DNA from: Nocardia gamkensis NBRC 108242
Lineage (GTDB): Bacteria > Actinomycetota > Actinomycetes > Mycobacteriales > Mycobacteriaceae
DNA length: 64,000 bases
Assembly: GCF_001612985.1 (NCBI RefSeq)
Contig: NZ_BDBM01000010.1
Coordinates: 1-64,000 of the forward strand
Direction of reading: 5' to 3'
Shown: in pieces, positions 45,669 through 54,940 of the stretch
Layout: each line of letters begins with the position of its first letter
Position numbering within the stretch: the first letter of the stretch is position 1
Made by a program: the position numbers and the translations under genes
Notes under the pieces: generated by a model
The model's database searches: none
What the model saw: the letters and a program-made list of their open reading frames with translations, nothing else
What the model was told of the DNA's origin: nothing

Positions 45669-47144
45669 CTATGTCCAGTGACGCTGCCGCCGAGGTGTCG
45701 CCGAAGCCGTGGACGATGCCGGGGTCTGGAGGCCTCGAAGGTCGCGTCCGGTCATTGTCTGCGGTCGGTGCTGCGGCGGACCCGCTGCGTGGGTGCACAA
45801 GGTGTGCAGGCGGGGCAGGCTGTAGTGGGACCAGGTGTGGCGCAGGGCAGCTGCCAGCAGCGCACCGGGGATCCATGGTGGGGTGTCGAATTCGAAGCGA
45901 TAGTCCAGGTGGGTGGTGGGCCCGGAGGTTCTGAGCCGGATACGTCCACGGTGGCGGCGCACGGGTCCGCGGATGGTGCGGTACTCGATCAGGTGGGGTC
46001 GCTGGTGGACGGTGATCTGTTCGTGGATAGGCCAGATCCCCAGGGCGCGCTGGGCTCGGATACAGCCCAGCCCGTTGGGGACGCCCGGGATGAGACCGTC
46101 GCGTGCTCGCTGTTGACGCACCGGCCACAACTCCGCCCACCGGTCGGTGAGCACGTCGAACACCGTGTCGATGTCGGCGTCGAGATCGGCGGTGAACTCC
46201 AGGTGGTGCCGTCGCGGCGCGGGGTCGGCGGGCTCTGCGGCGATCAAGGTGTTCTGGGTAGCACTGCGGGTGATCAGCCAGTCGCGCAGGAACGGGAACA
46301 CGTCGTGGGCGGCGCGGGGATGCAGCAGGGGCGAGGCATGGGTGTGATCGAGCGCGAAGCCCTGTCGCCGCGACAGCGACTGCACGCGCATGTCCCGTGA
46401 GCCGCACGCACGTGCCAAGTGGCGGCAGCGAGCGGGCGGGGCGATGAGATCGAGTGGACTGGCCAAGGCCAGCACGGGCACCTCGGCAACGGCGGCCACC
46501 AAGGCGCTGATGCATGAGTGCCGACGTTCGGCACCGGCCCATTCGATCGCGTCGGCCAGCGCCTCGCCCGGCTCGTCCTCCGGGCCCAGCCGCAGCGCAC
46601 GGGCGGGAAACACCTCGCCCCACCGGCGGGAAGACAGAACGGTCGTCGCGATCGAAGTGGTCAGCAGCGCGATGTCCACAGCGGCGCTGACCAACACCAG
46701 CCCCGCCACCCGGTCGCGGTCCAGAGTTTCAGCGACCGCCCTGGCGACCAACACCCCACCGAAGGAATGCCCGACCCAGAAGACAGGCACAGCAGTTGAT
46801 TTCGCGATGAGCCTCTGCATCGCGGGCAAATCCTGGCGTAGCGCCTCCTCCCAGCCCGCTCGAACCCCCGCGACCCGCTCTATACCGCCGACGCCGCGTC
46901 GTTCCACCACCCAGACATCGAACCCCGCCTGCGCCAGCACCACAGCCAGGCCACCACCACCCGGCCACAAGTAGAGTCGCCGGTTGTCGAAAGTGCCTGG
47001 TACCAACACAACCGGCTGATTGCCTGGCCGACCGAGGCGGGTCACGCGGAAACGGCCACCATCAGCAGCAGTCACCACCGCCACCCGGCCACCGTCTACA
47101 CCGCCGTCGCTCCACTCGCTATAGGCCGGCTCGTCCACACCCAC
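45669..47144 (-). CDS. Alpha/beta hydrolase fused to a SRPBCC domain
   Basis: 491 residues from a GTG at 47144-47142 with AGGAG five bases upstream; longer frames reach 47291 without a site. The N-terminal 320 residues are an alpha/beta hydrolase (VVLVPGTFDNRRLYL, WVVERRGVGG, nucleophile in FWVGHSFGGVL near residue 125, late DHTHAS histidine). Residues about 330-460 are a SRPBCC/polyketide-cyclase domain (HLEFTADLDADIDTVFDVLTDRWAELWP). The pairing may let one domain bind a hydrophobic ligand that the other cleaves. Cholesterol- or mycolate-related substrates are possible but unproven. A palindromic operator lies just before the start. Confidence 0.75.
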   Translation of the reverse strand: MGVDEPAYSEWSDGGVDGGRVAVVTAADGGRFRVTRLGRPGNQPVVLVPGTFDNRRLYLWPGGGGLAVVLAQAGFDVWVVERRGVGGIERVAGVRAGWEEALRQDLPAMQRLIAKSTAVPVFWVGHSFGGVLVARAVAETLDRDRVAGLVLVSAAVDIALLTTSIATTVLSSRRWGEVFPARALRLGPEDEPGEALADAIEWAGAERRHSCISALVAAVAEVPVLALASPLDLIAPPARCRHLARACGSRDMRVQSLSRRQGFALDHTHASPLLHPRAAHDVFPFLRDWLITRSATQNTLIAAEPADPAPRRHHLEFTADLDADIDTVFDVLTDRWAELWPVRQQRARDGLIPGVPNGLGCIRAQRALGIWPIHEQITVHQRPHLIEYRTIRGPVRRHRGRIRLRTSGPTTHLDYRFEFDTPPWIPGALLAAALRHTWSHYSLPRLHTLCTHAAGPPQHRPQTMTGRDLRGLQTPASSTASATPRRQRHWT

Positions 47145-47161
47145 AGGCACTCCTCGACAGA

Positions 47162-47181
47162 AACTGGTCAACCGACCAGTT
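47162..47181. promoter_or_regulatory. Perfect operator palindrome upstream of the hydrolase-SRPBCC gene
   Basis: AACTGGTC and GACCAGTT, 8-bp arms separated by AACC, 18 bases upstream of the GTG start. It is a TetR-type site. The nearest TetR genes are about 9 kb away, so the regulator is probably elsewhere. Confidence 0.65.
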
Positions 47182-47542
47182 ATGATGGGATCGATAGTGC
47201 ACAACCAACGCGTTGCTGTCACCCCGGCTGCCCAACCTTCGTGAAAAGCCATAGCACGCTGGCCTGACATTGGTGACGGGCGCCCCAGCACAAGGGGTTC
47301 GTGTGTGTTTCACCGAGCACGATCATGACGGAAGCCGATCTCACGAATATCCTCAACTGCCGCCCCGCGGGTCCGGCAACCATGTTCAGGTCGTCCGGGC
47401 CGCCGGAGCAGACGTCCTATATTGCCGCGTTTCGGCCAGATGCCGCCGCGCGATCGTTTGCTACTTGCTAGCCTGAGCGGCCGGATAGCTTCCCGCTAAG
47501 TGGGCCGCGAGTGGGGAATTCCAAGGCTCTGGCGCACTTTCG
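47182..47542. other. Intergenic region with one short open frame
   Basis: A 48-codon + frame from ATG 47325 to TAG 47471 (MTEADLTNILNCRPAG) has no family match I know and a weak start. Otherwise I see nothing. Confidence 0.25.
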
Positions 47543-48109
47543 ATGATCTTGGGCTCACCGATAGTGTTGGGGGACAAAGGATTGGGCTATAGATCCTGTC
47601 CGTGGTTGTCGATGCGGGTTCATAGTCGCTATCGGCGGCGGCTGACCGACCATGCCGTGGGCGGTCGCGCCGTGGAGATCCGACTGCAGGTGAGCCATGG
47701 TTGGTGGCAGGCTCCGATCGCCGGTTGGCGGTATGGACAGAACGAGCGCAAATCGTGGTTCGCCGACGACACCACCGCCTCACGCGAAACCCCCAGTACT
47801 CCCGAAATCGCATACTGGGGGCTCCCCAGCGAGGAGTGGCTGGACGACTGGCGATCCACCACGAAGTTGCCGAGCCGGTTGATCGACGCACTTGCCGACG
47901 CGGAGCCCCAGCTCAGTGGAGTGGAGCTGACTTGGAAGGGTCGACCGGTAGCGGCCGCCGAGCGGATCGAACACATGGCGACCGGTCGGCCGACAAGGTT
48001 GGTGACGGAGCCCGAAGCACCCTGGGGCTGGTGGTCGCTCGACGACTGGGACAACTGCGCCGATGAACAATTTCTGACCGCGTTCGGCGACCGCACGAAT
48101 CATCGGTGA
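47543..48109 (+). CDS. Hypothetical protein with an ISL3-derived N-terminus
   Basis: A 188-residue frame. Residues about 18-50 are ISL3 transposase sequence. The remainder (WWQAPIAGWRYGQNERKSWF, IAYWGLPSEEWLDDWRS, then an acidic Trp-rich end APWGWWSLDDWDNCADEQF) has normal globular composition but no family I recognise. The frame may be an accidental join of the transposase stub to the body of a small gene whose own start was lost. No signal or membrane segment. Confidence 0.45.
   Translation: MILGSPIVLGDKGLGYRSCPWLSMRVHSRYRRRLTDHAVGGRAVEIRLQVSHGWWQAPIAGWRYGQNERKSWFADDTTASRETPSTPEIAYWGLPSEEWLDDWRSTTKLPSRLIDALADAEPQLSGVELTWKGRPVAAAERIEHMATGRPTRLVTEPEAPWGWWSLDDWDNCADEQFLTAFGDRTNHR
47594..47692 (+). 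mobile_element. ISL3-family transposase N-terminal fragment
   Basis: Encodes RVHSRYRRRLTDHAVGGRAV and then EIRLQV, the segment after the N-terminal zinc finger of ISL3 transposases (usually RVHSRY.RRL.D.AVGG..V.I.L.VRRF.C). The match ends abruptly before the RRFFC part. Confidence 0.6.
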
Positions 48110-48439
48110 GCCCTCCCAGCGATGCCGTGCAGGTTCGGGATTCACGTGTCGGCGTTGGGGAAAGCGGCATCAACCACAGCGATCACCGAAAGTGCGCCAG
48201 AACCAATTCCAACTGGCCACTGACATGACGGAACGCGCACTGTAATGCCGACGAGGGTGCGTCTGCTGCCAAGGCGGATGAGACGTGCAAGTCCGCGACT
48301 ACAGCATCAGGGACTGCCGAGCAGCGTCTACCCGCAAATGGCGCGCATCCCGTCCCATTTTATCTCGATCGCCCGCTGGCCTGGGGCATCGGCCGGCCTC
48401 CCCGGGGTCGCCAGCATCGGTGCTGGGGCAGACACAATC

Positions 48440-48680
48440 ATTGAGCGTATCTCAAGCAAATACCGACCCGGCGGTGTTGTTCGCTGGACTCGGACTCGTG
48501 CAGTTCGAGGAGGGCTCTCTGATTCAACTGGTCGCGGGCGGGGTGAGCGTGTTCCGCATGGTGGAGCTCGGCGTCGACGGTGACCCGACCAAAGCGCTCG
48601 TGCAAGCAGTCGGCGACTCCCCGGGAACCTACCCGTGGACGACCGACCTGAGCCACGCGATGCTCGCCGAGCAGCCCTAG
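48440..48680 (+). CDS. Short hypothetical frame, perhaps a gene remnant
   Basis: About 80 residues, DPAVLFAGLGLVQFEEGSLI, LVAGGVSVFRMVELGVDGDP and ending SHAMLAEQP. Composition is protein-like and acidic, but there is no good start and no motif. The surrounding 48110-48742 holds nothing else I can support. Confidence 0.3.
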
Positions 48681-48742
48681 CCTCGCACTGCCGCATCTGC
48701 TCTTTCGGCCAGCCGTCCGCTCTGCGTCAGGTGTTCGACGGG

Positions 48743-49129
48743 TCAGTGGGCAACGCTGATCGTGGCGACTCCGCGGTGTCCTCGGTGCTGGTGCCCAGTG
48801 GCGTCCGTGGACGCGGTTCTGTCGTGGTCGGTCCGACGCGCTCGAGTTCGGTCGCCGCGACGGCCGCTGAGGAGGGCGACGCGGGCGGCGGCGATCAGTT
48901 GCCGAGCCAGTTTGGGACTGATCTCGAACAACTCGGCGACGTCCTCCTCAGAGCCACCATGGTCACCGATGACCGCAGCGGCCTCGGCCTGGTCGGCGCG
49001 CAAGCGGGCGATCTCGCTCCCCGCGCGCGCCTCGAGGTCGCTGATCTGCTGTCGCAACGCGGCGATGTCCTGATCGCGTCGGGTTTCGCAGGCGGTGATC
49101 GCTTCCCAATCGGTGAGGTAGCACTTCAC
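48743..49129 (-). CDS. Coiled-coil protein with a helix-turn-helix-like end
   Basis: 128 residues from a GTG. Residues about 12-55 form a heptad-rich helix (RRDQDIAALRQQISDLEARAGSEIARLRADQAEAA), followed by EEDVAELFEISPKLARQLIAAARV, which resembles a sigma- or MerR-like HTH. The frame stays open upstream to about 49310 with coiled-coil-like sequence (IPELAARLERSRARSKRRREL), yet has no ATG, GTG or TTG there. Either the original start is lost or a rare start is used. Similar proteins occur near mobile DNA in Nocardia; function unknown. Confidence 0.5.
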   Translation of the reverse strand: MKCYLTDWEAITACETRRDQDIAALRQQISDLEARAGSEIARLRADQAEAAAVIGDHGGSEEDVAELFEISPKLARQLIAAARVALLSGRRGDRTRARRTDHDRTASTDATGHQHRGHRGVATISVAH

Positions 49130-49530
49130 CGCCTCCAGGATGGCGCGCTCTTTCTGGCGTGCCAGTTCTCGACGTCGTTTGCTGCGAGCGCGTGAGCGTT
49201 CCAGTCGTGCCGCGAGTTCGGGGATCGAGCTGTGCGCCGGGAACGCGGTGGGCGACGCGACGACATGGCCGGCCTCCTGAAGTCTTCGGGCCCGCCTGCG
49301 ATTCTCCCGCGCTCGATCTTACTCGCGGCGGCTCTGCCCTCCGCGAATCCCGACGACACGCTCACCCACCGTCGCAGATCGCATCCTGCCCACCCGCAAT
49401 CGAGGAGGCCGTGCGATGGCAGTCGCTGAGTGACCCGTTCTTCGCGTAGTAGGGGACAGACGGATGGTTTGTTTATCGAAGCGGATTGGTATGCAATCGA
49501 TTTCGGTGACAGAACTGGCGGTGGGGGCGG

Positions 49531-50142
49531 ATGATGGAGTCGCAGCGGCAGATCGCCGATGCGATCGAAGCAAGGGGGCGATCGGTTATGGGAAAGGTCG
49601 ACACCAAGGGTGTGTGGACGCGTGTCAGCGTGGAGGAGTCGCAGTTCGAGGGGCTGCGGCAGCCGGGCAGCGGTATCAAATCCAGCATCAAATGGGGTAC
49701 CGGCGTAGACGGCGAGAAGAGCGGTTATGACTTCACCGGGCTCACCGGCGTGGACGCGCGCCTGGACGGCAAGGATTTCAATCTGGGCATTTTCGCCCAC
49801 TACAACCGCCGAGTCGTCTTGAAACACGCTCAGTTCTCGGTGTTCCTCAAGGTCACGGTGGACTTCCAGGATGAAGGGTTCGACCATACGTTCACTCTGC
49901 GTTTCCGCCACGACGAGACACCCAACGTGCCCGGGGACGTGGACGATGTGGTCCGGCTGCCGATCGTCCACGAGAACGACATCGTGCGCGTCGATGGCGC
50001 CGAATACCAGGTGACGATCAGCGGTTTCCGAGACCACGGCGGCCAGGGGGAGGTGCAGCCGAAGTACACCATCCGCGAGGGCGAGATCAAGAGGCTGTGG
50101 CTCGTCGCCCGATTCGAACCGATCAGCGAGCCGGGTTCCTGA
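49531..50142 (+). CDS. Choice-of-anchor-K-like domain protein
   Basis: 203 residues. After about 35 residues the sequence is an all-beta domain: SSIKWGTGVDGEKSGYDFTGLTGV, then FNLGIFAHYNRRVV, FSVFLKVTVDFQDEGFDHTFTLRFRHDETPN and the last VRVDGAEYQVTISGF. This repeats the choice-of-anchor-K pattern, normally found on surface or exported proteins, but no signal peptide is visible here. ATG 49531 and 49534 are both possible. It may be an extracellular or phage-like carbohydrate-binding module; I cannot say more. Confidence 0.6.
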   Translation: MMESQRQIADAIEARGRSVMGKVDTKGVWTRVSVEESQFEGLRQPGSGIKSSIKWGTGVDGEKSGYDFTGLTGVDARLDGKDFNLGIFAHYNRRVVLKHAQFSVFLKVTVDFQDEGFDHTFTLRFRHDETPNVPGDVDDVVRLPIVHENDIVRVDGAEYQVTISGFRDHGGQGEVQPKYTIREGEIKRLWLVARFEPISEPGS

Positions 50143-51080
50143 ACCGCGCACGATCCGCGCCGCACTGTCATCTGCCAGGCCGCGTGCCCAGCGGCAGAAG
50201 AGGAGATTCGCCAGGATGATGGGAAGGTCCGGCGTTGACGCGCCCGGATAGCGGACTGAGCCCACCCCAGCGCGCGACAGCGAGCAGTAGCGCAGATAAG
50301 CACCTCGGATTTCGAGCGAGGTCCGACGCGGCGGGTGATCACGGCGCTGGTCACCGAGTCCCGCGCGGCGGGGCCGACCGGTCGGCAGGTGCGGGTGCTC
50401 AACATCATCGGTCACCGCGCCGAGGACCCCCGTTACCTTCTTCGTGGTCTCACACGGCGCCACAGTCGCCAGTCCCGGTATGACTTCTTCCCCCTGTCTT
50501 TCTCATGATCCGGGGGGTGGTGTCGCCGGGCTCTGGTGGCGTCGACGGACCGCTGATGGGGACGAGCATCACGGCACCATCTGCACGCTCGAGCCGGCCG
50601 CTGGTTTTGCTGTCGGCACCTGTAGCACCGTAGGTCGAGGGTACCGACTCAGCGTTCGAGGCGGCCTCGTCTCTCCGCACATGATCGAATGGCAATCTGC
50701 CAGAGTTTGTTCCACGCTTCGGTAACTCCATTTCGATTTGTCGCATCTGCTGCGCCGCCGACCGCACCGCCTGCAGACCGGACCCGCACAGACGGTTGAC
50801 GGTGTACGCCGGCGTCTTCTCGGGAAGTCCTGCGGCGGCGAGGTCGCAGCCGGTACCTGGCCGATGCGCGTGGTAGTCCGGAGGTGCCGGCGATGCGGCC
50901 GGTCCTCGCCGAGGAGGACCACAGACGCCGCACGATCGTCTTACCCGTCACGCCGAGGGCCCCTGAGCGTGCGACAGCGAGGCCCGAAGCGGTCAGGGCA
51001 CCAGGAGATGCGCCGCGGCAAATCCCAGCCGGACACCCGCCAACGGCCGATCGCGGTCGGCCGCACGGGGGCGCAAAACG
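50143..51080. other. Decayed region
   Basis: About 940 bases. Apart from the thiolase fragment, a + frame near 50290-50460 (RRVITALVTESRAAGPTGRQ, VRVLNIIGHRAEDPRYLLRG) looks protein-like but ends without context. No RNA gene seen. Confidence 0.35.
50735..50840 (-). pseudogene. Thiolase (acetyl-CoA acetyltransferase) active-site fragment
   Basis: Reads GLPEKTPAYTVNRLCGSGLQ and AVRSAAQQMRQ, the region around the nucleophilic Cys of thiolases (VN(R/K)(L/V)C(G/S)SG). About 35 codons remain. Confidence 0.65.
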
Positions 51081-51974
51081 TCAGCGCGTCAGCAGATGCC
51101 GCCGCAGGAACTCGGCCTGGTCGGTGACAGTTTGCTCGAAGGCCGCTCCGACGTAGATGTCGAAATGCCCTACCGGGTAGCGGAGCACCTCGGTGGTCGG
51201 GCCCCGGCCCGCCGCGGTGAGCGTGGGTCCCGGCGGGGCGACGGTGTCGCGGTCGCACACCGCGACGAACACCGGGCATCGTAGGGAACGGAACCGGCGG
51301 CCCGGCCGGTACAGCGGGATGCGGAGCCCGATCCGGGCAGCGACCTCGTTGGTGAACGGCACGCCCTCGGGAACGAGGCGCAAACAGCCTTCCAGCGCGT
51401 CGGGGGCGCTCATCAGCGCCGCCGATCCGGGCGGCCCGGCCAGCCCCACACGCACCGGGGCGCGGCCGAGCAGGTGGGCGAGTTCGTCACGCAGCGCGCG
51501 AATGGTCACCTGCGCCGCCGACCGCGCGCCCAGCGCCCGCGTCGAGGCGGGGCCGTCGGTGAACGGGCACTGGGAGACCACCGCCGCGACCCGGCCGTCG
51601 CGGGCGGCGACCTCCAGGACGTGCCCGCCGCCGAAGGAACTGCCCCATACTGCGACGCGGCCGGTGTCCACGCCCTCGAGCGAGCGCGCGAAGGCCAGCG
51701 CGGCGGCCCAATCCTGCAGTTGCGCATCGATGTCGAGCAACTAGCGCGGTTCTCCGCCGCTGGCGCCGAAGTACCGGTAGTCGAAGACCAGCGCCGCGAA
51801 GCCCGCCTCGGCGAAGCGCTGCGCGTAGGCGGTCAGCCGCATCTCCTTCACACCACCCAGGCCGTGGCCGAGGACCACCACCGGCGCGGCCTCACCGCCG
51901 GTGGGCCGGTAGAGCAAGCCCGCGCACGAGACACCATGGGAGTCGAACTCGATCGCGGCCGGGGCTATCGCCAT
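51081..51974 (-). pseudogene. Alpha/beta hydrolase (dienelactone-hydrolase-like) with one nonsense codon
   Basis: The start ATG 51974-51972 gives MAIAPAAIEFDSHGVSC, then VVVLGHGLGGVKEM and LVFDYRYFGASGGEPR, a TAG at 51743-51741, and, in the same frame, LLDIDAQLQDWAAALAFAR, nucleophile VAVWGSSFGGGH and DIYVGAAFEQ. Relatives have Gln at the stop position (GEPRQLLDI), so a single C-to-T change CAG to TAG explains it. Everything else, about 296 codons, is intact. It was a serine hydrolase and probably lost function very recently, or the base is an error. A TetR-type palindrome precedes the start. Confidence 0.8.
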
Positions 51975-51981
51975 GCCGCTT

Positions 51982-52001
51982 ACCTTACTGACAAGTAAGG
52001 T
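51982..52001. promoter_or_regulatory. Perfect operator palindrome upstream of the broken hydrolase
   Basis: ACCTTACT and AGTAAGGT, 8-bp arms around GACA, eight bases before the ATG. TTACTnnnnAGTAA sites are commonly bound by TetR repressors. Confidence 0.65.
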
Positions 52002-52276
52002 GCCGCGAGAAGCCCGCTCGCCCGCAGGGCCGACCCCTTTGTGAGTTCTCACTATCGGGGTGACCATCCGGCCGGGCGTCGAGTTCGTCGCGGTCCCGGC
52101 TTGCCGCGCCCCGGACTGCATTTCGGCAATACCGAATGTGTGAGCCGTAGCGGACTCGGTTCGCCGAGGGGGATTGTGTCGAGGCTGCGCGACGGCGTAC
52201 TGCACGGCGGGGGCGCGACCACTGTGGCGGCTTCGGCGGGTTCCGCGCTGTCGGACTCCGCTGGTATGAATCGGCC

Positions 52277-52654
52277 ATGATTATGGGATTGGTCCAGCTC
52301 GTCGTGGTCGCCTTCGCCGCTGCGGCGCGGTGGACCTCGGCGGGCTGGTTCTTGCTGATCGGCGTCGTGGGCACGCTGGGTCTGGCTCCGCTGATCCTGT
52401 TCGGGCCGTTGGTATTCGCCGGATTCTGCGCGCCGCCCGCCGCCTGGCCCCTGCTGGTACTCGCCGACGTGCTGCTGATCACCACCGCGCTGACACTGGC
52501 CGATGGCGGCGACAACGGCATGCTGATCCCGATTCTGGACGAGCGGGCAGCCAACTCGCACATGGGCGAGCGCGTGCACCGTATCGGAACCCTCACTGGG
52601 GCGGCTTATCTTCTCGCGCTTGTGGCGCTGGCGGTCTGGACGCTTGCGGCCTAG
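52277..52654 (+). CDS. Small membrane hypothetical protein
   Basis: 125 residues with about four membrane helices (IMGLVQLVVVAFAAA, WFLLIGVVGTLGLAPLIL, PLLVLADVLLITTALTL and AAYLLALVALAVW) and one hydrophilic loop LADGGDNGMLIPILDERAAN before the last. It resembles unassigned actinobacterial membrane proteins. No ribosome site stands out; the ATG at 52283 is an alternative. Function unknown. Confidence 0.6.
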   Translation: MIMGLVQLVVVAFAAAARWTSAGWFLLIGVVGTLGLAPLILFGPLVFAGFCAPPAAWPLLVLADVLLITTALTLADGGDNGMLIPILDERAANSHMGERVHRIGTLTGAAYLLALVALAVWTLAA

Positions 52655-52909
52655 CGAACTCCGCCGACTCCACCGAGACCGACGCCCCAACTCGCCCCGG
52701 CGGAGCGATCACCTTCGGTGTCGCTGAATCCATCGTCCTCGGCGCGAGCCCGCTCGGGGCCGCAGCACCACAGACCCCGCCAACCACAGCCACGCAACCG
52801 CCGGGGCGGTCGACTCCTCCACACATCCCGCCTAACCGTCAACACCGGTTATTTCCCCCATCCGGGGAGACAGGTGGATTGAGGTTCACCCCGAATGGTG
52901 GAGAGGGTT

Positions 52910-53530
52910 TCAAGCAGCCTTGGCTGCGTCTGGCAAGGAATGCTCGCAGCGTACGGGGTCGAGCATCCCGAGGGCGAAGTGCCGCCGATCATGGTTGTAT
53001 TTTCGGATCTAATTGTCTACCGAGGCAACGAGTTCAACCTTCGTAGCGTAGACGTGCGGGAGTGCGGCACGGTCCCGGCCGCCGGATGCCCACGCACTGC
53101 TACGGCCTGCCCGATCGCCTGGCACACCACATCGGAACCGATGTGATCGGCTATGACGTGGGCAAGCACACGGCGGGAACGACGCCGCCGGATCGACCAC
53201 GGTCGTTCTCACCTCGAAGGTGCGTGGACTGAGGCCTTCGATCCCGATCTCGGCCATGATCGCCGCCACGGTCTTGGCATTGACCGTCTCGCCGCGTTCA
53301 CGCGACTCGGCGGTGATCCGCGGAGAACCGTAGGTGCCCGCGGATTCGGCGTGCACGTCCAAGATCTTCACCGTCGGATCGGCACGGCGCTGCTGCCGAT
53401 GCGTCAAAACCGTTGCTGCCCTGCGCTTCACATGCGCGTAGTAACCCGCGGTGGACACCTTCGGCAGTCGCGCCATACGTCGGATCGAGAAGCGTGGCTC
53501 GTATCTGAAAGCTCTTGGTGGCCACTTCAC
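52910..53530 (-). mobile_element. Degenerate IS3-family transposase (OrfB)
   Basis: The upstream part reads STAGYYAHVKRRAATVLTHR, then KILDVHAESAGTYGSPRITA and AKTVAAIMAEIGIEGLSPRT, the HTH_21 region of IS3 OrfB. The catalytic core is frameshifted and partly deleted (a piece HIGSDVVCQAIGQAVAVRG remains). The very end is preserved in another frame: YNHDRRHFALGMLDP and then DAAKAA with TGA at 52912-52910. The DDE core cannot be complete. The upstream edge abuts the MFS gene, whose last codons end at 53527. Confidence 0.8.
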
Positions 53531-54807
53531 TTGGCTTCATGCGAAAAACCTGCTGCCTGTGGTCGGGCATGGGCCGTTGCCACCGCGAGCTCGGCTGTGA
53601 GGGGGGAGTCTTCGCGGCGAGGTAGCAGCAGCGGGCTGGCGAGGATCAGCAGACCCGCGACCGTGATCGCCGTGCGCGGGCTGGTGACGTCGGCGAGCAG
53701 TCCGCCGAGCGCGCTTAGCACGGCAATGGCGGCGCCACTGCTGATCGACCAGGCCGACAGAGTCCGGGCGACGCGGTCATTGGGTGTGCGTTCGAGTCGA
53801 TAGGTGGCCAGTACCGGGTTGTACAGACTCATGCTGATGATGATCGCGAGCTCGACCGCGATCACCGTCGCGAGGCCGGCGATGCCGGGCTGGACGAACG
53901 CGAGGCCGATCAGCCAGACCGCGCGCAGCGTGCCGACGGTACGCAGGACCCGATGCCGGCCGCACCGCGCCACCACACGGCCGGCGAGGCGTGAGCCGAT
54001 GAGTCCGCCGAGGCAGGGGGCGGCGAAGGCGAGGCCGTACTGCCAGGGCGGGAATCCGAGCTGGCGCAGCAGCAGCACGGCCAACAGCGGCTCGGTGGCC
54101 ATGATCAGTCCACTGACGAGCAGCTGGTTGAGATAGAGCGCCCGTAGGCCGGGATGAGCCAGCAGGTGTCGCCAGCCGTCGAACAACTCGCCGGTCCGGA
54201 CCCGGTGCTTGCCGGTTCGCGGCGGGTGTTCCTCTCGTCCGCGAATCGCCGTGACCCCCAACGCGGAGAGCAGGTAGCTGACCGCGTCGGCCACCACGGT
54301 GGCGACCGGCCCGAACAGGCCGATCGCGGCCCCACCCAGTGGCGGCCCCACAGCGATGGAACTCCAGTTCGTGGACTCGAACCGCGCGTTGGCCACGAGC
54401 AGATCCTCCGGCCGCAAGAGTGTCTTCAGATAGGCGCCGCTCGCCGCGTTGAAGGCGATCTTGGCCGCAGCGACCACGGCCGAGACGACCAGCAACTGGA
54501 GGAAACCGAGCCGGCCGAAGGCGTAAGCCAGCGGGATCGTCGCCATGACCGCAAACCGCGCCAGGTCCATCGTGATCATCACCGGCCGCTTGCGGCGAAA
54601 CTCCACCCACGGCCCGAGCGGCAGCGCGATCAGCGCACCCACTGCCGGCCCCACCGCCGACAGCACGGACACCTGCAAGGGGCTGGCGTGCAACACCAGC
54701 ACGGCGATCAGCGGTAACGCACCGAACCCCAGCCCGGAGCCGTAGGCGCTGGCTGCGTAGGACGCCCACAGCCATCCGAACTGCCGGCCCAGGGATTGTC
54801 TGGTCAC
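53527..54807 (-). CDS. MFS transporter (MFS_3/enterobactin-exporter-like)
   Basis: About 426 residues from a GTG at 54807-54805; a TTG one codon earlier is possible, both behind GGGAGG. Twelve membrane helices are likely. The motifs WLWASYAASAYGSGLGFGALPL, LPLGPWVEFRRKRPVMITMDLARF (loop 2-3) and LRPEDLLVANARFESTNWSSIAVGPPLGG match the MFS_3 efflux group. It is divergent from the LysR remnant with a LysR-type box between, so it was probably regulated by that protein. The 3' end touches the IS3 relic. Confidence 0.8.
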   Translation of the reverse strand: MTRQSLGRQFGWLWASYAASAYGSGLGFGALPLIAVLVLHASPLQVSVLSAVGPAVGALIALPLGPWVEFRRKRPVMITMDLARFAVMATIPLAYAFGRLGFLQLLVVSAVVAAAKIAFNAASGAYLKTLLRPEDLLVANARFESTNWSSIAVGPPLGGAAIGLFGPVATVVADAVSYLLSALGVTAIRGREEHPPRTGKHRVRTGELFDGWRHLLAHPGLRALYLNQLLVSGLIMATEPLLAVLLLRQLGFPPWQYGLAFAAPCLGGLIGSRLAGRVVARCGRHRVLRTVGTLRAVWLIGLAFVQPGIAGLATVIAVELAIIISMSLYNPVLATYRLERTPNDRVARTLSAWSISSGAAIAVLSALGGLLADVTSPRTAITVAGLLILASPLLLPRREDSPLTAELAVATAHARPQAAGFSHEAK

Positions 54808-54842
54808 CAAACTCCGTACCTCCCGCTTCGAACAACTTGCTG

Positions 54843-54859
54843 TTGATTGCTGTGATCAA
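54843..54859. promoter_or_regulatory. LysR-type box
   Basis: TTGATTGCTGTGATCAA, perfect 5-bp arms with a 7-base centre and T-N11-A spacing, in the divergent region between MFS and LysR relic. Confidence 0.55.
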
Positions 54860-54940
54860 AGCAAGGCAGAGAAGCCGGGATCAAACAACTGAGCTGGCGG
54901 CAAGCCACAACCATATGTTGTGCAGGTAGGGTTTTGGGGC

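Noticed and set aside
47325..47471. 48-codon frame as a real small protein
   Set aside because: No convincing ribosome site, no homology I recognise, and it lies between relics.
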